DNA of 64,000 nucleotides from Antedon mediterranea (Eukaryota; Echinodermata; Crinoidea; Comatulida; Antedonidae). Below the pieces are notes generated by a model. The model searched no databases, was not told the origin of the DNA, and worked only from the letters and a program-made list of their open reading frames with translations. Location: the NCBI RefSeq assembly GCF_964355755.1, contig NC_092674.1, positions 27,206,001-27,270,000 on the forward strand. Reading direction: 5' to 3'. The position numbers and the translations under genes are program-made. Shown in pieces: positions 12,459 through 22,719 of the stretch; position 1 is the first letter of the stretch, and each line of letters begins with the position of its first letter.

Positions 12459-12662
12459 GTATTGACGCAATGTGCTGTATTGTAATCACAAGTGAGAACC
12501 GAAACAGTGCTGCAAACATCGCAGGTTTCATTTCTCGCAGGCGGGGAAAACTCAAATATTGGAAGGGCATTTTGTTACGCTGCGTAAGTTGTGTTACGTT
12601 GCGTCGCAAGTGGGAACCAACCTTAAGTTGCGTTACGTTGCGTCCTAGTGGGAACCACGCGT
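12459..12662. mobile_element. GGTTCCCACTAG-family repeat, copy C (related to copy A)
   Basis: GTGCTGCAAACATCGCAGGT and the flanking blocks match the copy at 765-976 in the opposite orientation. It ends in CCTAGTGGGAACCACGCGTTA and directly abuts copy B, making a nested or compound insertion. Confidence 0.65.
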
Positions 12663-12817
12663 TACAATGTGTGTTTGATGTGAATGATGCACTATTTACA
12701 TAAACATAATATTATTATGATTTGGAATTTAAATCTACCAGCAGGGATGTATACACATAAACACCAATTACGATGAATGTCATTCATATGCAAAGAAGAG
12801 GGCTGACGTACGCTAAA

Positions 12818-13065
12818 TTAAGTTGAAAACCCTGCAGTATACTGTATTCTAAAAGTGTTTTTCCTTTGAAATTTGTGGAAGCAGGTGCCGTTTTGCGTAG
12901 TACACACGCCACAGGAAAGTACCAAAAACAAAATTATTATAAAAATTACAAGCTGCTTTAAGTAAGGTGGCGGCATAACGTATGGTGGGATGTACTCCGT
13001 CACCTCCCCTTCACACGTAACACACGATGTTCTATTATAACGTATCGTGATATGTTTTGATTTCC
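12818..13065 (-). pseudogene. C-terminal remnant of a TSR/two-TM gene
   Basis: Minus-strand reading gives RYNRTSCVTCEGEVTEY, then IPPYVMPPPYL, a hydrophobic segment, and a stop at 12818. This parallels the end of the intact neighbour (MHERSCAGKPCKGE..., MPPYVVPPHWYL, TM). No TSR/EGF repeats precede it before the intact gene begins. It is therefore either a truncated tandem duplicate or an unused alternative 3' end. Confidence 0.6.
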
Positions 13066-13101
13066 TCTATACACAGTCTGTTTTAACATGAAGACCTAGT
13101 T

Positions 13102-14586
13102 TCATGCGTTATGTACATGTGCTTCTTCACTATTTACATTATTGAATACCAATAAACGCAAATCTATATTATAGACGTATTGCAGTCTACCAGTACCAAC
13201 AACGTCAAGGAATATTGTAAAACCTAAACAAAGCACGACAGCTATTAGTTTCAACAAGTACCAGTGTGGTGGAACGACGTATGGTGGCATGTACACACAG
13301 AACCTCTCCATTTCCGACTCCCCTTTACATGGTTTTCCGGCACACGATCTTTCATGCATTACATTTCGGGATCTGTACTGAATTGCTCCCAGTTGTGTGG
13401 GTTCACACGGAGACCAGCTACTCCATTGACTCCATTCACAGTCTATGTCTTTACATTCACAGACGTCACCACTGAAACCAGTAGGACATCTGCATACGTA
13501 CTTTGAAGGTTCTAACTGTCCATTGTTCTGACAGAGTGAACATGAACGTGTCTGTCGTCGATCATTAGAACATGACAATCCATTACATTTGGGTGGTATC
13601 TCGACTGTACGTGTTCTAATTTGCTGACCACGAGCATTTTCGATGACGTCACAATCTGACCAAGGAGTCCATTCTGTCATTATGCAATCCTGCACCTTAC
13701 ATTCACAGCACTCACCATTGTAACCTTCATGACAAGAACAAAACGGAGATCTGGATCCTGAATTGACAATGTCACCATTATTACAATGACGATTGCAAGA
13801 CTCTTTTTCTTGTTCTAATGGACAGGGAACTCCGCCAAATTCAGCATCTGAAACAACGCTACGTGTTCTTTTCCTTGTTCCAAACGGTCCGCATGTATGA
13901 GAGCATTCTGTCCATTCAGTCCATTCTGTCATCTCGCAGTTTCGTATCTTATTTTCACAGCACTCACCAGTGTACCCTTCTTGACAATAACAAGACGATG
14001 GACTGCCGTTGATTATTTTACCATTATTACGGCAATAACGATTACAGGTCGTCTCTCCTATCTCTTGTTCTGATGGACAGGGAGAACCACCGTGTTTTGC
14101 TTCTGCAAGAACGCTACGTGTTCTTTTCCTTGTTCCAAACGGTCCGCATGTATGAGAGCAATTTGTCCATTCAGTCCATTCTGTCATCTTGCAGTTTCGT
14201 ATCTTATTTTCACAGCACTCACCAACGTATCCATATGGACACTGGCATTGAATAGAGTGTCTATTATATCCTCTGCACATTGTGTTGCAATGTTTCTCTT
14301 CCCTTCTCTTCTCTTCTCCGTCGCAATCGGAATGATATCGTACAAATTCTCTTGATCTGGAAGTATATCCATCACATGGATTTGCACAACTTGACCATTC
14401 ACTCCAGCGAGAAAATTGACAGTCTCTAGTATATGCTCTAGGTCCTCCTGTATCATCATATCGATTTCTGGATGTTGTGTCATTATCTTTGACGCGTATG
14501 TACCATACGCCTAAGCATAATAGGCCGCCTACAACCAAAATGAAGCATACACAACGACATTCGTCATCATTGTAGTTATTATGCAT
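13102..14586 (-). CDS. Five-TSR/four-EGF membrane protein, anchored at both ends
   Basis: Single open exon of 494 residues from the MHNN start at 14586. An in-frame ATG at 14694 adds 36 residues, but the relatives at 16994 and 19885 also start about 12 residues before their TM, so I prefer 14586. Layout: short Cys-rich cytoplasmic N-terminus; TM1 about 13-30; TSR1 about 56-104; TSR2 132-186; TSR3 217-268; TSR4 301-352; TSR5 383-430; TM2 about 443-464. A Cys-rich EGF-like segment follows each of TSR1-4 (for example QCPYGYVGECC). TSRs carry WSEW/WTEW/WTPW motifs (C-mannosylation type), and TSR2-3 have CSHTCG (the O-fucosylation consensus). The likely role is cell-surface adhesion or recognition (inference). 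With a TM at each end, the ectodomain would form a loop tethered twice. It is closely related to the pseudogene at 18837-19885. Confidence 0.8.
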   Translation of the reverse strand: MHNNYNDDECRCVCFILVVGGLLCLGVWYIRVKDNDTTSRNRYDDTGGPRAYTRDCQFSRWSEWSSCANPCDGYTSRSREFVRYHSDCDGEEKRREEKHCNTMCRGYNRHSIQCQCPYGYVGECCENKIRNCKMTEWTEWTNCSHTCGPFGTRKRTRSVLAEAKHGGSPCPSEQEIGETTCNRYCRNNGKIINGSPSSCYCQEGYTGECCENKIRNCEMTEWTEWTECSHTCGPFGTRKRTRSVVSDAEFGGVPCPLEQEKESCNRHCNNGDIVNSGSRSPFCSCHEGYNGECCECKVQDCIMTEWTPWSDCDVIENARGQQIRTRTVEIPPKCNGLSCSNDRRQTRSCSLCQNNGQLEPSKYVCRCPTGFSGDVCECKDIDCEWSQWSSWSPCEPTQLGAIQYRSRNVMHERSCAGKPCKGESEMERFCVYMPPYVVPPHWYLLKLIAVVLCLGFTIFLDVVGTGRLQYVYNIDLRLLVFNNVNSEEAHVHNA

Positions 14587-16646
14587 CCTTGTATATGGTA
14601 GTAAAGGTATGCCAATTAAAGGTGGTATTTTTCTTATTATAAACGACAATAAAAACGGTGACGTGGTCGACTGACAAGAATAGTACAACAACATTGGAAA
14701 TTCCCATCCAAGCTAATAATAGAGGCCAGAGTATAGGGAAATATTGAATGAATTCGTGTATTGTAACTAACTTGTTACTAAAAGTATTTAAACAACATTT
14801 AAAAACAATAATTAAAGCAAATGGAAGATAAACTAATTACGGACTAAACAAAAGTTATATAAAAATAAACAGGAAACAACAAATAATGAAAGAGAAAATT
14901 ATCATTTAAAATAAAGTATACGGTGAGGCTAATTGATTGTTTTATGTGGATAAAAACCGAATCAACATTTCCGGAATAAATACTAATAAAACCCAATATT
15001 AGGTCTATCCATGTTTTTCTAGATTTCTAGATCCTCAATGAATTATAATTATGACTCCCCAATAAGAATAATATAATGGAAAATCGACTAAAAATGATAA
15101 AATAGGAACATTTGTTGAGGGACAGTTGCGCTAAGCTAGGCCTGTCTATTATCATAGATTGTGATTAAGAGTTGAATACCTGCATAATAATTATAGGCCT
15201 GATGTTATTTTTTAAAATGGTAAGCTTAATTATAATTGAATCCAAAATGCTATTTTTTAAAACGTAATATACCATAACCATGACCTGCTCTAATCTAAAA
15301 ATAGCTCAGGGAAATTATCCGTATACATAATAATAGATACAGGTACTAGCAGTTACACATTGAAAACAACTTAATACATTGGAAAATGACATATTTTACA
15401 CGCCTGACTTCTTCTTTTTTAGTTTCTGTATAACAACCGTTTTCGTTCGGTTCCTATTGTTTCCACCTATCTATTGTAATAATCAGACATAATCGCTTTT
15501 GTATCCATAGTGATGCTTTGTGATAAAACGCAACCAAAAACTCGTGTAACATTGAAATATTTTGGTATTCCGTGTTGTTAATTTTAAATTACTTCCTTTT
15601 AATCAATTTTAATTTCTATTATTTAAAAAAAAATGTGTAGCACTCATCCTCAGACTTCATGAAGGAGCATTGCGTACAAATATTTTTCACGTATTGCATT
15701 TGAATAAGGCATACATTTTCTTATATAATTTTCCACTTAATGGAATTATACATTAGAGTCATTGAGGTTCCAAATGTACTTTGCTTAATTCGATGCTGTT
15801 TCTTTTACTAGAATTACGGAATGAACTTTGGTGAATTGGTTTTTGGTTAGACCTATAATTATATGTTTCTTATTGTCATTTCTAATTACGGTAGCTTGCA
15901 CCACGCTTTTAGTGAGTGAGACACTTTCCAGGTAAAGGGCATTCGCTTTTATCACAGCAGTTACATTCGTTTGTAGCAATGTCCAAAGGGTTTATTTTTT
16001 CTTTGGCTGGTACTGATTTGTTGTGTGTGCACTGATTATGCTGTTGACATCGGCATACAACTATAGCTTAATTTGAGTGAGAGTGAGTGTGCTTGCTAAG
16101 CTTGTGCTCACAATGGAAACATCCATTGAGCAAGTGCAGAAACTTATGTCCAATGTTAGAGGATACGTTTCTGCCAAATAGAGGGTGAACCATATAACAT
16201 TTCTTGTTCGTGATCTTGTTATTTTTTTGTTGCGGCTCAGGATTGAAATTAACTTTATATTCATATCTGCTGTTCTTCTTGATATGGTGGTGTGGCTGTG
16301 TTTAACGATTGTTTATCGGATGAGATACCGGATACCGGATAGTCTTATAGTCCTATATAACATAGTTGCTTCATTGTAACAAACTAGAGATGGTTACCAA
16401 TAGGCAAACAATTTACTTTGCAGGTAACTGAAATAAATACCAAACATCAATCAATCGATCAATCAATAAGATGTCTTTTGCGTTTAGTGTTCATATCCAT
16501 CCAAAGGAGAAAAAAAATCCGTGAATCTAAAATCTACAAAATCCAGAAAGAGCAAAACCCACATATCTGCATTCCGTTTACCAGCAATTTAAGGTGCACA
16601 GACCGGCTAGTACATAACTCACAGGTGTTCTCAGTTATGTGGGCAT
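14587..16646. other. Intergenic region within the TSR cluster
   Basis: No intact gene. It contains the Penelope-like fragment at 15780-16060. An ATCAATCAATCGATCAATC run is at about 16445-16470. The sequence is AT-rich with no clear promoter elements. Confidence 0.5.
15780..16060 (-). mobile_element. Degraded GIY-YIG-type fragment of a Penelope-like or similar retroelement
   Basis: Minus-strand frames give CNCCDKSECPLPGKCLT, then after a frameshift ATVIRNDNKKHIIIGLTKNQF. The CNC...CPL.G.C cysteine pattern followed by a YIGLT-like block is typical of the GIY-YIG endonuclease-like end of Penelope-like elements. Frameshifts and the loss of the downstream H/E residues show it is dead. Confidence 0.5.
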
Positions 16647-16994
16647 CTATCTATACAATCTTAGCCTAACAAACAAAATAAAAAAACATAACAAAAAAAT
16701 ATAGACAAAATCTATAATATTGCAGAACCTTTCTTGATCTTCAGGTGGACATGGAGGAGAAACACAATCTTTAGCGTTACGTGTTCTTGTTGTTGTTCCA
16801 ATTAGTCCATATTTATTTGAACACGGTGTCCATTCAGTCCATTCTGTCGTCATCCTCCAGTTTCCACCCTGGAATAGATCTCTTATATACAACAGGAAAT
16901 TGCTGATATACGGAAGCAAAATTAAAAATATTACGATACTGGCGATCACACAAAATCCACGCCGAAAACATTGTTGGTAATTGCGAGCAGGCAT
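16647..16994 (-). CDS. Short single-TSR membrane protein
   Basis: 115 residues from MPARNYQQ (16994) to a stop at 16647. It has a short basic/Cys N-terminus, TM1 about 14-37 (FCVIASIVIFLILLPYISNF), one TSR (WRMTTEWTEWTPCSNKYGLIGT..., PPCPPEDQERFC, about 45-90), and TM2 about 93-110 followed by a basic tail (RLRLYR). This is the minimal version of the architecture in the neighbouring long gene. The open frame continues upstream to 17168, but the proposed start matches the short N-termini of its relatives. No introns are apparent. It lacks the CSxTCG motif (CSNKYG instead). Function unknown. Confidence 0.6.
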   Translation of the reverse strand: MPARNYQQCFRRGFCVIASIVIFLILLPYISNFLLYIRDLFQGGNWRMTTEWTEWTPCSNKYGLIGTTTRTRNAKDCVSPPCPPEDQERFCNIIDFVYIFLLCFFILFVRLRLYR

Positions 16995-17572
16995 TGTAGG
17001 TAGTATGGCAATTAATATTATTGGTATTTTCAGTTGATCACAAATGATGAAATGGTTCGTTAAACCTCGAAACAAATCAGAAGATCCTTTGGAATTTCTA
17101 CACAACTTATTGTTAGGCCCAAACCAATAATAACCAACAAAAAACATCACGTGATTTAATATACCCAATTGAACATTTCTGTTGAATCACTTCTGCCCTT
17201 ATTGTTAGAAAGTTGAAAAACACAAACCGACTTACGTACAGATAATATTTAATGACAATCATTCATTAACTGAATAACTCCTCCAAATCATTATTTATAT
17301 TTATTATAATTATGTTCAACAACGCAATAGACCTATACAAATGTACCGTACACATTGTATTAAACTTTTTAAAACCGCACTCGTCCTCTTAGTAATGTTA
17401 TTGCAATTATTTGTAATGTGATCCGGTCGTCATGGAGAACGATGCAATGATTAGCCTGGGTGCAGTACAAATTTTGGTTTTTCTGATAGAGTATACCATA
17501 GAGAATATCAGAAGAAAAAAACCCATCCTAGGGTCTTGTGGGCAACATTTTTTATAGCACTAAATTTTAAAT

Positions 17573-17614
17573 AACATACCATGGAACTATAATATTATAG
17601 TTCCATGAACATAC
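17573..17614. mobile_element. Micro-foldback insertion 2 (28 bp) with 7-bp direct repeats
   Basis: AACATAC (17573-17579), then a perfect 28-bp palindrome (17580-17607; arm CATGGAACTATAAT), then AACATAC (17608-17614). Confidence 0.7.
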
Positions 17615-17886
17615 ACAAATACCTATATATTAAGGGATAGGGAAAACCAATTCACGGTTTGTGTCACTTGTTATAATGATTAAAATTAGCAGAGGTTTAC
17701 TTTAATAACTCTTCTCATAGTAGTTAATGAATCGAGTCGACAACGATGACATCATCATGCCAAAATCCAATATGGCGTCCAATTTGGCGGGAAAAAACAA
17801 GTATTGAAAAATGCCTTTTAACGTTACAATGTACGAATGCTACCTTAAAATAATGTATACACATACAGTATCTAAACACGCGATGG

Positions 17887-17973
17887 TATTGTACCCCTTT
17901 CACACCAAAAGCAAAACTCCGGAGACACCCCGGAGTTGACGTCCCGCTGTTTTGGTGTGAAAGGGGTATTGTA
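17887..17973. mobile_element. 73-bp foldback MITE with 7-bp target duplication
   Basis: Inverted ends CCCCTTTCACACCAAAA and TTTTGGTGTGAAAGGGG bound 17894-17966. Both sides carry TATTGTA. The interior holds GCAAAACTCCGGAG and a second CCGGAGTT, so it forms a nested hairpin. The same GCAAAACTCCGGAG core recurs at the end of the window and in the satellite at 20885-21400. Confidence 0.75.
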
Positions 17974-18836
17974 TCTACTTACACGGTTATATTGATAACA
18001 CTGTTGTTATTATGTTTATGATGATACTAGTTGATTTAAACATTTTTATCCCGTCAATGTTTACTTTTAACAGTCATAGGCCTAATTGTCGAGAAAGTAA
18101 TTCTTCTGAAAGAGTGCGCTCTTTATCTTACCTCTTGATACGGAACTGGATAGTAATATCAAGTATTTAAAAATTGGTAAAAAGGTAAATATTTCAGCCG
18201 GAATCTAGTTTACAGACAAAAACCGACGACGCCGACTACGAATCAAATACTAAAAACATAAAAAACACAATAACTAGAGCACTTCATTTGCGTAGAACAA
18301 AGTAATATGATTGATTAAATTTTATTAAAATAAATTCGCAAGTAGGCCTACACAATTAACACAAATCATACCGTAATAGGCCTACAATTTGTTTATACAA
18401 AAGAACCAGGAATTATAACATGATCACCACCTGCCATAATCAATAGAATAACAAACTGTAAAGATACACTAATTTAGTTATATATAAACAACTTGAAAAT
18501 TGAAAAAAAGGCGAAAAATACATCTTAAACAGTACAAAATAAAAAAAACATGTTCATGAACTTTTGTAATGATTCGCTTAATTTTGAATTTCTAACCTCG
18601 AAAAGATACACCGTAGTAACTTGACAATTGGAGATATAGTTAAATCATGAGCACCATGAGAAATAAACAAATTTAAACTTAAAATAGTTAATTACAATTT
18701 TAATCCAGGCGAATTACGTAACTAACTAAAAACGGAAGCGAAGCTAACCAGTGCCAATTTTGCGGGATGACGGAGTTGTTGTGCCTACGCCTACGGAGCT
18801 TCTCCGTATTCGCCTTTTCTGATCTAGATTGAACTC

Positions 18837-19885
18837 CTAAAGGCGGCCTACCCGTCTGCGATGTCGTTTTACACGGATACCCGTTACTTCTGTGGTTCCA
18901 CTCGCAATCTTTGTATTCACAGAAGTCACCACTGAAACCAGTAGGACATCTGCATACGTACTTTGAAGGTTATAACTGTCCATTGTTCTGGCAAACTGGA
19001 CATGTACGGTTCTGATGTCGATCATTAGAACATGACAATCCATTACATTTGGGTAGTATCTCGACTGTACGTGTTCTAAATTGCCGTCCTAGAGCGCCTT
19101 TGATGACTTGACAATCTGACCATGGAGTCCATTCTGTCATTTTGCAGTCCTGCACTTTACATTCACAGCACTCACCAGTGTAACCGTCTAGACAAGAACA
19201 AGGACTGTCATCAGAATTGATAACTCCACCATTGAGGCAATAGCGATTGCAGGCCTCTACCTCTTGTCCAGGTGGACAGGGAAAACCGTTGTAACCAGAG
19301 TCTACAATAACGCTTCGTGTTCTTCTTTTTGTTCCGCCTGGTCCACATGTGTGCGAACAGTTTGTCCATTCAGTCCATTGCGTCATCTTACACCAGTCTT
19401 GTACATGATATTCACAGCACTCTCCAGCGTAACCATGTGGACAAGAACAATACGGAGGACTGCCATCTAAATTGATAACTCCACCATTGAGGCAATAGCG
19501 ATTGCAGGTCTCTATCTCTTGTTCAGGTGGACAGGAAACACCGTTGTAATCAGCGTCTACAAGAACGCTACGTGTTTTATTCTTTGTTCCAAACGGTCCA
19601 CATGTGCGAGAACAGTTTGTCCATTCAGTCGATCCATTGCGTCATCTTACACGATTCTTGCGTCTGATATCCATCAGAGTATGCCTGTGCACATCGATAT
19701 TGAATAGGGTTTTTTGACATTTCAATTATGCACAATGTATCAGCATGTCGAGATTCGTCGAATTCTAAAGATTGCACTGTTTCATTGGCATTGCCATTGT
19801 AAAACACGATTATTAGTACGAAAAAGAGGACTCCAGCAAAACATTCGCAATAACCCGCTTCATCAGTTTGCGATTTGCGAGGCAT
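18837..19885 (-). pseudogene. Broken TSR/EGF membrane-protein gene
   Basis: It starts at MPRKSQ (19885) with a single TM (about residues 14-30), then a divergent N-terminal Cys stretch, TSR, EGF, TSR, EGF, TSR4-like (WTPWSDC) and NNGQL. Two lesions are visible against its own repeats and the intact gene at 13102-14586. A 4-bp insertion (GATC, 19631-19634) inside the first WTEW codons causes a frameshift to an early stop. A GAA-to-TAA change (18970-18972) comes right after NNGQL. Homology continues past the stop (PSKYVCRCPTGFSGD), then diverges and loses the last TSR and TM. Either lesion would abolish the full product, unless this is an allele or an assembly error. Confidence 0.8.
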
Positions 19886-20884
19886 GTTTGCGATATGATG
19901 TAATTGGTGGTGTTTTCCTTAAATATAAACTATCCTAACCATGACGTGGCCTAGACATTAGACCCAACAAAAATAGTGCAACCAAAACTTTACTTGGGAA
20001 TTCCATACCATCATTTATTTATCTCTTATGGAATTCCCCAAAACAAATTGTTTATTTATGCGCAATAATCCAACTGGTATTATTGTTATGTGATCGATAA
20101 TAAACATGTGGTCAGATATTCAATTTTCAATAAAAAAATAAAAACAGCAGGTTGAAATTCATGTAAACAATAATAAAGTATATTGAAATGTTTCTTCTAC
20201 TTTAAATTCGGAAATGTTTTTTACTTTGTGCTATAAGATAACTTATCTCATGGGTGTTTCGGTGGTCACCGGCATAGATATTTCTTCTGTTGCAAAATAA
20301 CACCGTGGACTAGTATCTATTGCGTAATCATGATGGATGAATGATAGGTCCATGGTACACAAATCAGAGATAATAACTGAAACGTGCGGAATTTCCAAAA
20401 AGAGTCTACCCAGAGCAAATTTTAGGCTGCATTGACAAATGAGGTTCAGGAGAAATTGTATGTTTTCACCAAATGTCCCCTATTCTTGATTTTTCTTATA
20501 CAGATACATATATTCAATAACAAAAATCAGTCATTAGTAGCTCCAAATCATTACGTCATTTATTATTGTATATATATGTTCAACATCGCAATACATTAAG
20601 TACTATAAAAACCACTTTAATAACACTTTAACATTATTCTTAGAATAAAACATTATAGTTTACGATACATACAATAAAAACATTATTATTAATTATTATT
20701 AATATTTCATATTAGTATTTTCTAAATCATCTAAGCTGCTATCAATAAAATTTGAGAACAACCAACAAACATTCTTAATACACTTTTTTAGTAGGAAAAC
20801 TTCAATAAGTGTGACTAGAATATGATTTTATGCAAATATAATTATATTATTAGTAATAGCATGGGACCCTGGTACAGTACACCC

Positions 20885-21400
20885 TTTCACATCGCCTATA
20901 CACAACTTTGTACGCCACCGAGGCGTCAACACCGGCGTTTTGTGAGGTGTGCACAACGTTACACCGCCTAAAAAACTCCGGAGTTTACATACACCACCGA
21001 GGTGTCAACACCGGCGTTGGGTGTGGTGTGCACAACGTCACATCGCCTATACAAAACTTTGGAGGGTACATACACCACCAAGGCGTCGTCAACATTGGCG
21101 TTTTGTGTTGTGTGCACAACGTCACATCGCCTATACAAAACTTTGGAGTTCATTACACCACCGAGGCGTCGTCAACACCGGCGTTTGGTGTGGTGTGCAC
21201 AACCTCACACCGCCTAACAAAACTCCGGAGTTTACATACACCACCGAGGCGTCGTCAACACCGGCGTTTGGTGTTGTGTGCACAACGTCACATCGCCTAA
21301 CAAAACGCCGGAGTTTACATACACCACCGAGGCGTCGTCAACACCGGCGTTTTCTGTGGTGTACACAACGATGTGTGTAAAATCCGGAGTTTTGCTAGAT
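20885..21400. repeat. 80/83-bp minisatellite, about six units
   Basis: CCACCGAGG(C/T)GTC recurs at 20915, 20995, 21075, 21158, 21241 and 21324: three units of 80 bp, then units of 83 bp that gain an extra CGT (GTCGTCAACACC). Each unit carries a GTGTGCACAACGTCACA(T/C)CGCC block and AAAACTCCGGAG or AAAACTTTGGAG. Open frames through it are an effect of the repeat. The left edge reads ACCCTTTCACATCGCC, similar to the end of the 73-bp foldback at 17894. Confidence 0.9.
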
Positions 21401-21960
21401 AGGCAATGCATAGTTAGTTGAATAAAAATACTACAGTTAAATATACACAATATATAGTATTGGCTGCATGCGCTAATTGCTATTACTGACCAGCAGTTAC
21501 AATTAAGATTAAATAAAAGTCTTTGAACACGGAGAAAATATTAGCCTGGGAAAAAATATACACTACATTTTATATTGAAAAAAAGTGTATTGAAATATTC
21601 AGTGTCTCCTAGTATAAATAAAAAGTACATTTTATTTTAAATAATAACTATAATATGTACATAAATACCATATATGGTTTACCAAATAAATAATACATTT
21701 ATGAATAAATAAAAGCACCAAATGTTTTAAATATTATGAATTTATAACATTGCACATATCTAAAAGAAATTATTAAAATATATTTGTAAAGGTTTTTTCT
21801 CCGAATTATTTTGGTCAGTACATATGATCTGTATTGTTTAAAAAAAAAAGATACTACATAATTATGCAGCAATATGTTTATTTAAATGTGTTTCAATATG
21901 CCTACATTTTTTGGGGCTAACAGTGCCAGATACATATATATATATGAATTAATGGTTCTT

Positions 21961-22086
21961 ACGGACACATTCACATAGATGCAACATCAAATGAGTTGAC
22001 CAATCACAAGTGACAGTTTAGCTGATCATCGCGTAGTGATTGGTCTAATTATTTGCGGTGCGCTTACATCCTTATTATGTGTCGGA
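21961..22086. mobile_element. Degraded GGTTCCCACTAG-family repeat
   Basis: It keeps the centre GTTGACCAATCACAAGTGAC and GTAGTGATTGGTC with TGCGCTTACATCCTT, but both CCCACTAG ends have decayed. Confidence 0.4.
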
Positions 22087-22719
22087 ACGAAATTCAAGTT
22101 CCCTTTCCATTTGAAAAAAAAATGTGATTTACTTTACTTTGTTCATGATATGTTTCTACCTAAGTTTACTGTTCAATAAATGCTTTAGGAAATTCTTAAA
22201 TTTTATAGGCCCTGCCCTGTTTTGGTGGGTTACAGTTGAATCTCTAAATTTACTGTATTTTAGTTAAAACTATTCATTTAATGCTATTTGGTGTATTTTA
22301 ATGTTTTATGAAAACAAATTGTCTATAATACTTCTTGTATTGTAGTACTGTAGTTTTAATGTTGAACTTTATGCTAATGACAGCCCAAATATTTGAATAT
22401 GTTATTTGGTGTGTTGTAATGTTTTTTTTATTAAAATAAATTGTTTAAAATACTGTAGTACTGTAGTTTGAATGTGAACACGGTGGGTTTGAAAAAATAC
22501 AACTTGTTAAAATACTGTAGTACGATATGACACAGTTGCCTTTGGCATTCACAGACTACAAAGCAAATATTCAACATTTTTGTAAAAAATAAAATGGGTA
22601 TATCTTAAAATATGAGGCATGTCTAGACACCCCTTCTTCAAAACCAAGGCCCCAATGTAAATCCACCAAAGAGGGTGAATTTCCTCAGTTGAATATAGCA
22701 CCTCACTTACATAACATTC

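Larger units (their letters stand above)
8613..12817. other. Gene-poor region upstream of the fibrinogen-like pair
   Basis: No coding exon could be supported. It contains a short CGTGAAGCAAAG tandem (about 9617-9645), a degenerate tandem repeat (10850-11390) carrying a micro-palindrome, a damaged MITE (11480-11622) and the GGTTCCCACTAG repeats (12225-12662). The first few hundred bases should hold the promoter and 5'-UTR exon of the upstream fibrinogen-like gene, but I see no clear TATA box. Confidence 0.5.
16995..18836. other. Gene-free region between the single-TSR gene and the TSR pseudogene
   Basis: No coding sequence supported. It contains two compact inverted-repeat insertions (17573-17614 and 17887-17973). 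The rest is AT-rich. Confidence 0.5.
19886..22719. other. Gene-free region with a satellite
   Basis: No exons supported. It holds a 12-bp-arm inverted repeat (GGGAATTCCATA/TATGGAATTCCC, about 19995-20038), the 80/83-bp tandem array (20885-21400) and a degraded GGTTCCCACTAG relative (about 21961-22086). Confidence 0.6.

Noticed and set aside
20908-21450. Overlapping open frames of 60-143 residues
   Set aside because: All are translations of the 80/83-bp satellite, with no codon bias, no domain and frames open on both strands.
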